Of a DNA stretch of 64,000 bases, positions 13,083 through 25,309 are shown in pieces. The stretch is from Stomorhina lunata (taxonomy: Eukaryota; Arthropoda; Insecta; Diptera; Rhiniidae), in contig OW121744.1 of the NCBI GenBank assembly GCA_933228675.1, forward strand, positions 99,238,026-99,302,025, given 5' to 3'. The position numbers were made by a program, and so were the translations under genes. Within the stretch, counting starts at the first letter, position 1; every line of letters begins with the position of its first letter. The notes under the pieces are model-generated. The model had not been told where the DNA came from. It made no database searches and saw nothing but the letters and a program-made list of their open reading frames with translations.

Positions 13083-13620
13083 TAATTTTTTTATAGAAAA
13101 TTTTTTGTTATACAAAAATTTTTCTATAGAAAATTTTTTGTTATACAAAAATTTTTCTATAGAAAATTTTTTGTTATACAAAAATTTTTCTATAGAAAAT
13201 TTTTTGTTATACAAAAATTTTTCTATAGAAAATTTTTTGTTATACAAAAATTTTTCTATAGAAAATTTTTTGTTATACAAAAATTTTTCTATAGAAAATT
13301 TTTTGTTACACAAAAATTTTTCTATAGAAAATTTTTTGTTATACAAAAATTTTTCTATAGAAAATTTTTTGTTGTACAAAAATTTTTCTATAGAAAATTT
13401 TTTGTTATACAAAAATTTTTCTATAGAAAATTTTTTGTTATACAAAAATTTTTCTATAGAAAATTTTTTGTTATACAAAAATTTTTCTATAGAAAATTTT
13501 TTGTTATACAAAAATTTTTCTATAGAAAATTTTTTTAAACAATCTATAAAAAATAGAAATTTTTCTATACAAACAATTTTTACAAGAATTTTTTTATATA
13601 CAAATTTTTTTTCTTAAGCA
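13083..13620. repeat. Satellite array S4, near-perfect 33-bp unit
   Basis: About 13 copies of a 33-bp unit made of TTTTTCTATAGAAAA followed by TTTTTTGTTATACAAAA. The copies are nearly identical (single changes near 13,309 and 13,374), so this is a young array. Because 33 is divisible by three and the unit lacks stops in one frame of each strand, it gives overlapping open frames of 170 (+) and 153 (-) codons encoding 11-residue repeats. These are artefacts of the repeat length. The last part (13,530-13,620) decays into related sequence. Confidence 0.95.
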
Positions 13621-14249
13621 AGTTTTCCTCAATTTATCAAACATTTAACATTAAAGCAAATTGCTTTAAATCCATTTTCATTTATTATTTATTTTCTAAA
13701 CTTTAAACTAAAAAACTTGTTCATTTTAAATTCTCAAACATGCAACACGTCTCTACTTCATTGCTAGTTTTCTTCTACTACTTAGCAAAGTTTTGATGTT
13801 TCGAACAAAATTACAAATTGATTTTATTTTATGCCATTTAGAGCAAATCAACCTAAAAATCTTCAATATTTTCTCTGCCACATTCTGCAGTACTTAGATG
13901 TTTCGTTTCTGGCTTTAACTCGGTATTACAGTCATAGTTGCTGTCTTCGGTGGTGAAAATAAATGTCATACCAATAAGAAGAAAACTTCCACAAGTACAT
14001 TTTCTACTTTTTGCTACTTAAGGATTTATTTTTTTGTATTTTGTTCACTACATACTTTGTTTCATGTTGCTTCAGTTGTTTTAACACAAAAAAATATGGC
14101 AAATCAGTAAAAAAATCTTGAATGTCATGTTGAAGTAGGAGAAAAGTTTTACTTGTGAAATGTTGCAAGGCACAATGGGGCAGAAATATATAATTTTTGA
14201 TCTTTTGAACATATAAATGAGAAAGAAATGATAAACTTGTTAATAACAA
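13621..14249. other. Unique intronic DNA, no gene recognised
   Basis: A spacer between arrays S4 and S5 with ordinary AT-rich intronic composition. The minus-strand open frame at 14,004-14,249 (81 codons) runs into the S5 edge and has no known motif. Nothing functional is recognised. Confidence 0.5.
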
Positions 14250-15500
14250 ATTTTTTTCTATAAAAAACTTTTTTTTTTCTTTAAAAACATTTTTGTATAA
14301 CAGATTTTCTATAGAAAAATTTGTGTATAACAGATTTTTATATAGAAAAATTTGTGTATAATAGATTTTTCTATAGAAAAATGTATGTATAACAGATTTT
14401 TCTATAGAAAAATTTGTGTATAACAGATTTTTCTATAGAAAAATTTGTGTATAACTGATTTTTCTATAGAAAAATTTGTAAATTTGTGTATAACAGATTT
14501 TTCTATAGAAAAATTTGTGTATAACAGATTTTTCTATAGAAAAATTTGTGTATAACAGATTTTTCTAAAGAAAAATTTGTGTATAACAGATTTTTCTATA
14601 GAAAAATTTGTGTATAACAGATTTTTCTAAAGAAAAATTTGTGTATAACAGATTTTTCTATAGAAAAATTTGTGTATAACAGATTTTTCTATAGAAAAAT
14701 TTGTGTATAACAGATTTTTCTATAGAAAAATTTGTGTATAACAGATTTTTCTATAGAAAAATTTGTGTATAACAGATTTTTCTATAGAAAAATTTGTGTA
14801 TAACAGATTTTTCTATAGAAAAATTTGTGTATAACAGATTTTTCTAAAGAAAAATTTGTGTATAACAGATTTTTCTAAAGAAAAATTTGTGTATAACAGA
14901 TTTTTCTATAGAAAAATTTGTGTATAACAGATTTTTCTAAAGAAAAATTTGTGTATAACAGATTTTTCTATAGAAAAATTTGTGTATAACAGATTTTTCT
15001 ATAGAAAAATTTGTGTATAACAGATTTTTCTAAGGAAAAATTTGTGTATAACATATTTTTCTATAGAAAAATTTGTGTATAACAGATTTTTCTAAAGAAA
15101 AATTTGTGTATAACAGATTTTTCTATAGAAAAATTTTTGTATAACAGATTTTTCTATAGAAAAATTTGTGTATAACAGATTTTTCTATAGAAAAATTTGT
15201 GTATAAAAGATTTTTCTATAGAAAAATTTGTGTATAAAAGATTTTTCTATAGAAAAATTTGTGTATAACCGATGTTTCTATGGAAAAATTTGAGTATAAC
15301 AGATTTTTCTAAAGAAAAATTTGTGTATAACAGATTTTTCTATAGAAAAATTTGTGTATAACAGATTTTGCTATAGAAAAATTTGTGTATGACAGATTTT
15401 TCTATAGAAAAATTTGTAAAACAGATTTTTCTATAGAAAAATTTGTAAAACAGATTTTTCTATAGAAAAATTTGTAAAACAGATTTTTCTATAAAATTAA
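14250..15500. repeat. Satellite array S5, 31-bp TATAACAGATTTTTCTATAG unit
   Basis: About 40 copies of a 31-bp unit: TATAACAGATTTTTCTATAG then AAAAATTTGTG. The spacing of the GTGTATAA string is exactly 31 bp through most of the array. A recurrent variant CTAAAG replaces CTATAG in several scattered copies (for example 14,566, 14,627, 14,846). This indicates that variant units have been spread by local duplication. The last copies are shortened to ATTTGTAAAACAGA. Confidence 0.95.
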
Positions 15501-16174
15501 TTTATATTTTTTTTTCAGAACTGCCCCTTTGTGCAATGTCAACAGAAAAACGACAGACTTTCTTCTAGTTTTTAATAAAACTACAGACAATAGAGAAGCA
15601 ATACAATTTTCTTCTGTGCTAAATGGAAAGTAGTTTTTCAAAATGTATAACTTTTTATTTTAAGTTGGTTTATTTTTGTAGTTGTCAGTTTTTTCTACAA
15701 TTTCTTTGTTTTTTCCGCTTTTTTGGTAATTCTTCATGTACTTAATGCAGTTTTAATATGATCGTGGCTTTATTAGGAAGTACTTGAGTTTTTTCTACAA
15801 TTGCTAAGGATTTTGTGAATTTAATTCTTCGTTTTCCTTTGTTTTTCGAGTTTAAAATCCACACAATGATTAATTGCAAAGTAATTTGGCTTAAAACCTT
15901 TATAGGTTCCACTTTTTGCTTTCCTCTTTTTGGGCTTTCTTTTATAAAAAATATATATGTTTTTTCCTGGGGCTTGATACAATAAAAGATTTCTTTAATT
16001 CTTTGTAATTTAATGGATTTTACATTTAATGGATTTGTTTATTTATTGAGACAAAGGTAGAATTTTGTAAATATAATCTACAAAAATGTAAACTACAAAT
16101 CCTCCGAGGGCTGTTAAGTTAAAGCAAATAAGTGTGTCATACTTTTAGGTGAAGTTTAAAAAACATTTAACTTT
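15501..16174. other. Unique intronic DNA ending in CATACTTTTAGG motif
   Basis: No gene recognised. The stretch ends with the 12-mer CATACTTTTAGG at 16,138-16,149, directly before array S6. The same motif occurs inside the TIRs of the elements at 20.9, 25.1 and 35.0 kb. This suggests S6 may lie inside a decayed member of that element family. Confidence 0.5.
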
Positions 16175-19100
16175 AAATTTTCCTATAGACAAACTTTTTG
16201 AAAGAAATAGAAAAATATCGATATTTTTTCTTTAGAAATAGAAAAATATCCATAATTTTTTAAAAGAAGTAAAAAAATATCGATAACTTTTCTAAAGACA
16301 TAGAAAAATATCAATAATTTTTCTATAGAAATAGAAAAATATCAATATTTTTTCTATAGAAATAGAAAAATATCCATATTTTTTTCTATAGAAATAAAAG
16401 AATATCCTTAATTTTTCTATAGAAATAGAAAAATATCGATATATTTTCTATAGGAATAGAAAAATATCGATATTTTATTATAGAAATAAAAAATATCGAT
16501 AATATCGAATATCCATAGAAAAAATGGAAATAGAAAAATATCGATAATTTTTCTCTAGAAATAGAAAAATATATCGATATTTTTTCTATAGAAATAGAAA
16601 AATATCGATTTTTTCTATAGAAATAGAACAATATCGATATTTTTTCTATAGAACTAGAAACATATCTATATTTCTTTCTATAGAACTAGAAACATATCTT
16701 TATATTTTCTATGGAACTAGAAAAATATCGATATTTTTTCTATAGAAATAGAAAAATATCGATATTTTTTTTATAGAAATAGAGAAATATCGATAGTTTT
16801 TTAAAGAAATAGAAAAATATCGATATTTTTTCTATAGAAATAGAAAAATATTGATATTTTTTCTATAGAATTAGAAAAGTATCGATATTTTTTCTATAGA
16901 AATTTAAAAATATCGATATTTTTTCATAGAAATAGGAAAATATCGATATTTTTTCTAAAGAAATAGAAAAATATCGATATTTTTCGATAAAAATAGAAAA
17001 ATATCGGTATTTTTTCTATAGGATAGAAAAATATCGATAATTTTCTATAGAAATAGAAAAATATTGTTAATTTTTCTATAGAAATAGAAAAATATAGATA
17101 ATTTTTCTATAGACTTAGAAAATATCGACATTTTTCTATAGAAATATAAAAATATCGATATTTTTTCTATAGAAATAGTAAAATATCAATATTTTTTCTA
17201 AAGAAATAGAAAAAAATCGATATTTTTTTATAGAAATAAATAAATTTCGATAATTTTTCTAAAGAAATTTAAATATATCGGTTTTTTTTCTACAGAAACC
17301 GAAATATTTTTCTATAGAAATAGAAAATTATCGATAATTTTTCTATAGAAATAGAAAATTATCGATAATTTTTCTATAGAAATAGAAAATTATCTATAAT
17401 TTTTCTATAGAAATAGAAAATTATTAATATTTTTTCTATAGAAATAGTAAAATATCAATATTTTTTCTAAAGAAATAGAAAAATATCGATGTTTTTTTCT
17501 ATAGAAATAGAAAAAAATCGATATTTTTTTATAGAAATAAAAAAATTTCGATAATTTTTCTAAAGAAATTTAAAAATATCGATATTTTTTCTACAGAAAT
17601 CGAAATATATCGATATTTTTCTATGGAAATATCAATAGTTTTTTAAAGAAATAGAAAACTATCGATAATTTTTCTATAGAAATAGAAAATTATCGATAAT
17701 TTTTCTATAGAAATAGAAAATTATCGATAATTTTTCTATAGAAATAGAAAATTATCGATAATTTTTCTATAGAAATAGAAAATTATCGATAATTTTTCTA
17801 TAGAAATAGAATATTATCGATAATTTTTCTATAGAAATAGAAAATTATAGATAATTTTTCTATAGAAATATAAAATTATCGATAATTTTTCTATAGAAAT
17901 AGAAAAGTATCGAAATTTTTTTCTATAATAATAGAAAAATATTGATATTCTTCTATAAAAATAGAAAAAAAATCGATTTTTTCTAAAAAAATATAAAAAT
18001 ATCGATATTTTTTCTATAGAAATAGAAAAATATTGTTATTTTTTTTATAGAAATAGAAAAATATCGATATTTTTTCTATAGAAATAGAAAAATATCGTTA
18101 ATTTATCTACAGAAATAGAAAAATATCGTAATTTTTTTTATAGAAATAGGAAAATATCGATAACTATTCTATAAAAATATAAAGTTTTCGATCAGTTTTC
18201 TATAAAAATAGAAAGTTATCGATAAGTTTTCTATAAAAGCAGAAGGTTATCGATAAGTTTTCTATGAAAATAGAAATGTATCGATAAGGTCTCTATAAAA
18301 ATAGTAAGTTATCGATAACATTTCTATAAAAATATAAAATTATCGATAACTTTTCTATAAAAATAGATAGTTATCAATAACTTTTCTATAGAAATAGAAA
18401 AATATCGATAACTTTTCTATAAAAATAGAAAGTTATCGATAACTTTTCTATAAAAATAGAAAGTTATCGATAACTTTTCTATAAAAGAAGAAAGTTATCG
18501 ATAACTTTTCTATAAAAATGGAAAGTTATTGATAACTTTTGTATAAAAGAAGAAAGTTATCGATAACTTTTCTATAAAAATAGAAAGTTATCGATAAGTT
18601 CTCTATGAAAATAGTAAGTTATCGATAACTTTTCCATAAAAATAGAAAATTGTCGATAGCTTTTCTATAAAAATAAAATGTTATCAATAACTTTTCTGTA
18701 AAAATAGAAAGTTATCGATAACTTTTTTATAAAAATAGAAAGTTATTGATAATTTTTCTATAAAAATATTAAGTTTTCAATAACTTTTCTATAAAGATAG
18801 AAAGTTATCGATAACTTTTTTTTTATAAAAATATAAAATTATCGATAACTTTTCTATAAAAATATATATTTATACAAAAATAGAAAGTTATCGATAACTT
18901 TTTTATAAAAATATGAAGTTATCGATAACTTTTCTATAAAAATATATATTTATACAAAAATAGAAAGATATCGATAACTTTTCTATAAAAATATAAAGTT
19001 TTTGATAACTTTTCTATAAAAATATAAAGTTATCGATAACTTTTCTATAAAAATAGAAAGTTATCGATAACTTTTTTTTTAAAATAGAAAGTAATCTATA

Positions 19101-19295
19101 ACTTTTCTATTAAAATATAAAGTTATCGATAACTTTTCGATAAAAATAGAAAATTATCGATAACTTTTCTATAGAAATAGAAAGTTATCAATAACTTTCC
19201 AATAGAAATGGAAAGTTATCAATAACTTTTCAATATAAATGGAAAGTTATCGATAACTTTTCTTTAAAAATATATAGTTATCGATAACTTTTTGG
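16175..19295. repeat. Satellite array S6, 31-bp unit graded from ATATCGATAT to GTTATCGATAAC
   Basis: About 100 copies of a 31-bp unit keeping ATAGAAATAG or ATAAAAATAG plus a palindrome centred on TCGA. The palindrome changes in blocks: ATATCGATAT at 16,180-17,300, TTATCGATAA at 17,315-17,900, ATATCGATAT again to about 18,160, then GTTATCGATAAC to the end. In the last block the CTATAG half also changes to CTATAAAAATAG. A near duplicate of an internal segment (about 17,160-17,290 against 17,440-17,600) is visible. Confidence 0.95.
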
Positions 19296-20900
19296 TTAAA
19301 ACATTGTATAATTTGTCTGTTTTTCTTTTACATAATTTATATTTTATCACAATTCTACAGAATTACATTAGACATGTGTTAATTTCAATGCCAAGTTATA
19401 AATTGCCTAAATGTAGGCTTTAATTTTTTTATTGTATACAAAATTATCTAAGACACACTTTTTTATTTGCCAAATCCTTATTGTCTAGCAAATCCAGTTT
19501 AATTTTGTCATATTATCCTGTTGCTGCTATTGTTGTAGCTCTGCTATGTCCTTGGTCCCCACCTCCGAAACAATTTGAATTTGAGAAAAACATAAACAAA
19601 TTTTCAAAATATATTTGATTAATGCGTTAAATAATGAAATGCATGATTTTGTATTTCAAGCTGAGCTGCTGCTTCTGGCTGATATTTTGGTTGTTATTGT
19701 TTGGCAGCTACTTTTTAAATTAATGTCCTAATTTCATTATCATAAATCTTAATGGTAAATCTTTTTGAAATTCCATTTACATTATCAAAAATCTCACTTC
19801 ATTTGTCTCTATATAGGGGAATTTGTAAGAAGTTTTTTTCTTATTTATAGCGTTTGTCGGTCCCTGTGGCTGAGGGCGTCAAAAAGAAAAAAAAAAGTGG
19901 AAGAAAATTATAGCAAATACATTAGCCATAATATAATGCGATAAATTATAGCTTTGTCTTTTTAAATCTGTTTGTTTTTCGTCTAGAATTTAAATTGTTT
20001 CAGTAAACCACTGTAATTATATATTATTTTAATTACAGATTAAGCTTCCATTTCAGTTTAAAGAGGGATAAATTGCTATGAGAACTTAAATGTTTTCAAA
20101 GCTAAAGTGTTTAGATGTTTTTAAAAAGTGTAGTGGGAGCTTAGGCGCAGCAATTTAAAGTAATTTATATTTTTTTGTTTTACAAAGAAATTTCTTACAT
20201 ATTTTAAGTTATTTTATATCTAAGCTTTTGTATTATTTTTTCTTTTGGTTTAGGGCATCTTAACGACTTGTTATGATGCTCTTTGTGCTCTTTAAGCATC
20301 ATAATATGTTGCCTAGATTTAGGCTGTGCACATAATTTGTTTTGTGTTGTCTACTTATTGGATACTTTTACTGTTTATTAAAGGCTCTAATGTAAACAAA
20401 AAACTAATTTAGTATGATATTCTCTATTTTAAATATATTTTAAGCTTTTTTACTAGTAAATTCTTAAACTGAATTTTAAATATTTTCTCCAGTACTTGAG
20501 TGGGATTTTGTGACTTTTGCTATAGTGGCTTTCTAGGCAAATAATAATAAATTCTAGGAAATTCTTTTAAATTTAAATTTAACGCCTAGACAACTTCTAA
20601 TCTTAAATTGTGAAATTTCTTTAAATATATTAAATACAAATTTGAATATTACTATATTGAGAAGAGCAGTTTAGTTTCTTTTCATTTAAAGTTAATTTCT
20701 ATAGCTAAACGTAAGGCTAGCACCAAGGGGATTTCCTCTACTTCTGCTATGTATTTTGTTAATATTAGGAAAGCAGGTTCTAGGATAGGTGGAAGAAGTT
20801 GTATATATTGGAACTGACAAAAAAAAACCTTAGCAAGAAATGAATTGCACATACGTATTGTTTAGCTAAAGAACGAAGTTTCTCTGGGTTGCGATAAGAT
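19296..20900. other. Unique intronic DNA, no gene recognised
   Basis: About 1.6 kb of AT-rich sequence without arrays. No open frame of note and no recognisable exon. It ends at the TIR of the element starting at 20,901. Confidence 0.5.
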
Positions 20901-22635
20901 CTGGGGACAAATCGCCGCATTAAATATTGATCGAAAACTTTTAATTAAATATTGTGTATCATACCTTAGGGATTTTTAAAATAATTTATTTTGCTTTAAT
21001 ACAATTTAATATCTAAACATATCCATTCGTTTGTTAAAACATTTAGTTTAAATGAAATTCTTTTACTATCAGCGAACTTTTGGCAAATAATTTACATTGA
21101 AGTGAACCTTTTAAATCTGTGGCTTAGTGCTAAAAGGGACAATGTCAATTTTGAGTTGATCATTGCATTAGATTCCCTTCTTTACCCTCTTCTTTATGGC
21201 TTCAACATATAATCTTTGACTAAACTCAGAACAGATTTATAAGGGTTTTTCCGGGCAATGTTACTATGAATTTATGTATATGGAAAGTAAAAACTTTAAA
21301 TCAAATTTTCTCAAAACTAGTTTTTTTTGACATTGACCCTTTTAGCACCAAGCCACAGAAATAACATCGTTGGTCTCATGTACAAAGTCCCTAACTGACA
21401 CTTTTTTCGAAATTGTTTTTTTTTGTGATTCTAATGCATTTAACTCAAATACACCTCCTCACAAAAATGTATGGCAATTTTATTAAAATTATCGGTTATT
21501 TAAGTCATTTTCTAAAAGGTCCTAACTTATTCCTAAAATAATAGAAAACAAATGATAGAAAACTTTCGAATCTCAAAGATTTTGGCTGGATGTATAATGA
21601 TTTCTTATATTAAACTTTTGTCGACAACTTTTTTCGGATAGAAAACTTTTAATATTAAAAGCTTTCCTATAGTTAACTTTTAATATCTAAAACTTTCTAC
21701 TTAAAACATTCTACATCAAAAGCTTTCCAATCAAAAACTATTATTATTATCTAAAGTTTTCTTATACAAAACTTTCGATGTCGAAAAGTTTTCTATAATA
21801 ATCTTTCGATAACGAAAGATTTAGAACATTTGTTGTCAAAATAAAACTTTCCTATAGAAACATTTCAATATCAAAAGCTTTTCCTATAGATAACTTAAAT
21901 ATCTAAAGCTTTCTAAAAAACTTTATGTTAAAAACTCCTATACAAAACATTGGATATTAAAAGTATTTCTATAATAAACATTCGATATTGAATGATTTAT
22001 TATATTCAACTTTCAATAACAAAGCTTTCCTATAGGTAATTTTTGATATAAAAAGCTTTCAACTAAAAACATTCCATATCGAAAGCTTTCCGAAAAAAGA
22101 AACATTCTATGTCGAAAGATTTAATATAATAAACTTTTGATATTGAAAGATTTTCTATAGAAAATATTCGATATAAAAAGATATAAAACTTTTGCCGTCA
22201 AAATATTTCGGTTTTCCTTTTATAGATTTCCAATAGGTTACTTTTAACATCCTTTCTACTAAAATCATTTTATATCAAGAACTTTCCAATATAAAAATAT
22301 CAATATCTAAGGATTTCACATATGAATCTTTTGAGCTTTCCAATATAAAAATTCTAAAACCTAAAGATTTCCTATATAAATCTTTCGATTTCGAAATGCT
22401 TAATAATAATAAACTTTTTCTATAGAAAACTTTTGATTTCATTCATAAAACTTTTAATATCGAAAGATTTCATATAGAAAACATTCCAAGTCAAACTTTC
22501 AATATCGAAAGCTTTCCTATGTAAACAATATCGAAAGCTTTCCAATAGAAAAGTTTTAATATCGAAAGATTTTTTGTATATTGCCCTTATACTTTTACAT
22601 TTCGAAAGTTACCGAAGGCGGCGATTTGGCCCCAG
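20901..22635 (-). mobile_element. TIR element copy 1, carrying minisatellite (1.7 kb)
   Basis: Bounded by inverted copies of CTGGGG(A/C)CAAATCGCCGC: forward at 20,901 and reversed at 22,635. Read on the minus strand the order is TIR, a degenerate GATATCGAAAG/CTATAG minisatellite (22,580-21,560), a ~190-bp conserved module (about 21,550-21,370, with AATCACAAAAAAAACAATTTC), a 244-bp nested inverted-repeat insert, and the second TIR. The second TIR region includes CATACCTTAGG at 20,960-20,970. The same order is seen in the copy at 25.1 kb. No transposase frame is present, so this looks non-autonomous. Flanks give only AT/AT as a possible target duplication. Confidence 0.65.
21116..21359. mobile_element. 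Nested MITE-like element, 33-bp TIRs
   Basis: A 244-bp segment bounded by 33-bp inverted repeats at 21,116-21,148 and 21,327-21,359 (outer part TCTGTGGCTTAGTGCTAAAA). They differ at only a couple of positions. The interior is AT-rich with no coding sequence. It sits inside TIR element copy 1, at the place where copy 2 carries its 132-bp array. No clear target-site duplication is visible. It could be an independent MITE or a native part of the larger element. Confidence 0.6.
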
Positions 22636-22699
22636 ATTGAAAAACGAGTATTTCAAAAAAGATCAATTGGAGGTTATATTGCGGTGAATCAATAGAGTT

Positions 22700-23850
22700 G
22701 GATATTGCCTCTATATTGCCCCTATTGCCATTCTCAACTCAACTTAGTTTGGTCATCTGCCAGTCAACCCAACTTTGACTCAACCAAATCATTTTTGATA
22801 TTGCGGAACTAAAAACCGTTGAGTTCCGCAATATCCAAAAATAATTTGGATGAGTGAAAATTAATCAACTGTCAGACAACCAAACTGGGTTGAGAACGAC
22901 AATAGGGGCATTCATAAGAGTTCAAGGTTGAGTTCTAGGCTAAATTCAACCTTCAGTTTAATGTTGACTTCTAGGTTAAGTTCTAATTGTAGTTTAAGGT
23001 TGAGTTTTGGTCTGCCAGTCAATCCAAATTTGACTCAACCAAATTATTTTTTGATAATTTGGTTGAGTGAAAGTTTGATCGATTGGTAGACAATCAAACT
23101 AAGTTGAGTTAAGAACGACAATAGGGGCATTTATTCTAGGCTAAATTAAACATTGAGTTCTAGGTTGACTTCTAGGCTAAGTTCTAATTGTAGTTTGGGG
23201 TTGAGTTTTGGTCTGCCAGTCAACCCAAATTTGACTCAATCAAATTATTTTTTGTTAATTTGGTTGAGTGAAAGTTTGGTCGACTGGCAGACTCCCAAAC
23301 TGAGTTGAGTTAAAAGCGACAATAGGGACATGTATTTAGGTTCAAGGTTCACTTCAAGGCGAAATTCAACATTGAGTTCACAGTTGACTTCTAGGTTAAG
23401 TTCTAATTGTAGTTGAAAGTTTGGTCAACTTGTAGACAACCAAACTGAGTTGAGTTGAGAACGACAGTAGGGACATTAATATGAGTTTAAAGTTGAATTC
23501 TAGGGACATGTATTTGAGTTCAAGGTTCAATTCTAGGCTAAATTCAACATTGAATTCAAAGTTGACTTCTAGGTTAAGTTCTAATTGTAATTGAAAGTTT
23601 GGTCAACTGGTAGACAACCAAACTGAGTTGAGTTGAGACCGACAGTAGGGTCATTAACATGAGTTCAAGGTTGAATTCTATTCTAAATTCAACATTGAGT
23701 TCAAAGTTGACTTCTGGGTTAAGTTCTAATTTTAGTTTAAGGTTAAGTTTTCTTTTCAGTTCTGGATTGAGATCTAGACTGAGTTTTTGGACTAGTTACA
23801 GATTGAGTTCTAAGCTGGGGTCTATTTTTAGTTGGTGGTCTAGACTTTTG
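22700..23850. repeat. Palindromic tandem array, ~145-220-bp units with ACAATAGGGGCAT
   Basis: Five repeats marked by GACAATAGGGGCAT or close variants start near 22,899, 23,118, 23,318, 23,462 and 23,640. Several units contain an internal inverted repeat (ACTCAACCAAATTATTTTT against GATAATTTGGTTGAGTG). The left end is a ~200-bp palindrome (22,710-22,910) with centre GATATTGCGGAACT...AGTTCCGCAATATC. Between palindromes lie short GAGTTCTAGGTTGACTTC-type repeats. These are the reverse complement type of the 12-bp minisatellite at 32.4-34.0 kb. The open frame at 23,659-23,955 is low-complexity. Confidence 0.8.
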
Positions 23851-25144
23851 TTTAAAAGTTCATTGTATAAAAAAATCCTTTTAAAAATCTTTACGAGCAT
23901 AGCAATTTTCTTTTTTAAATTTACTTTTTTTATTTATACCAAAAATCAATTTTAAAGGTAAAATTAAATTGCAAATCCCTTAAGGCTCATACCACAATTT
24001 ATTTATTCTTCTTCATTCAAATAAAATTTGTTAAAAAAAAAAACGAAATTTAATACCCGTAACAATTTTATCGATAAAATAAAAAGAGAACAAAAACATC
24101 AAAGGTGAACAACCAATGACACAAATAATAAATTAAATTTTTTTGATTTAAGTAATAACCAAAATTAAAATGAAATAAAAGGTATAAGAACATGTCAGAA
24201 GAGTCAAATAATATTAAAACCAATTTTTTTTTTGCCTAAAAATATGGCACGAGCTTTAATAAAAGTTTTTTGCACCTAAACACATAAATAGTAATACATA
24301 CACAGACAGTCATATACACATACATATGCAATAAAAAAAAGCAAAATATTTTAAACATAAATTATACTCCTGCTCCTTTTTAGTTATTTTTTGTAATGTT
24401 TGAAAATATTTTATGATTAAAGTAGCAAGAGTTTAAAAACCTTCACAACAAATCTCTGGCAAATTGAGCAGAAAGTTAATAAGCAAAAAATTTTAATAAT
24501 TCTTTACAAACATTTTCTTATAAGTTTTTTCTTTGCTAAGACAAAACAAATCATCATACATTTCTCGGGGAAGTTTATAATTTGTTTGTAAATCGTTTTC
24601 TTTTTTTGTTTTCATAACATTCTCTAAATATCCAAATTACTTGAATAAAATTCGCTAATTTAACAAAACTCATATCAAATCCCCTATGAGTACGCACTTG
24701 TTTCAAATTATTAAGTTTTGTTTTGTGCTGTTTAGATACTCATTTCCTTGAAACATTCCCCCTTCCCAACCCCCTCTGTCTTGACATTTTACTCAAAGTA
24801 TAATCTTCCACTTTTCTTCGACTTTATTATAAACGAATATTTGATTTCTCGAGTTTTTCGACTGAAAGTGAGTAAATCATTTTAAGTTAATGGCAAAAAT
24901 ATCTTAGAGCGACAAATATAAAGACAGTAGTCGAAATGTAATAAGCGAAATTTAAATAAACTTAATACATGTGGCATACTTTTGGGAGTTGCGAAAAAAA
25001 GGTTATGTTGGAAATGAAAATGTTTGTGAAATTAAATCAATTCCAAAAGTTGTGTAGAATTCTGAAAAATCTGTATATAGAAAGATAAATATAGAGGGAT
25101 ACCAGGTTGTGAATCTGAAAACGAAACCTGAAACTGATCTAGAA
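23851..25144. other. Unique intronic DNA, no gene recognised
   Basis: AT-rich sequence with CATACACAGACAG-type strings near 24,295-24,330. A CATACTTTTGGG motif at 24,975-24,986 resembles the TIR-associated 12-mer and sits 160 bp outside the next TIR. No coding features. Confidence 0.5.
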
Positions 25145-25309
25145 CTGGGGACAAATTGCCGCATTCGATATCGATCGAAAACTCAGACTTTAAAGCAAAT
25201 ATTGTGTAACATACCTTAGGGATTTTCAAAATAATTTATTTTGCAAAAAGTTTAAGAAAATTTGATATCTAAACATATCCGTTTGTTTGTCCAAAAAAAT
25301 AGTTTAAGG

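Noticed and set aside
13050..13617. Overlapping 153- and 170-codon open frames on opposite strands
   Set aside because: Direct translations of a 33-bp tandem repeat lacking stops; no start context, promoter or non-repeat domain.
1261..19295. Regularly spaced palindromic repeats resembling a CRISPR array
   Set aside because: There are no unique spacers between repeats, the units are contiguous, the genome is eukaryotic and there are no cas genes.
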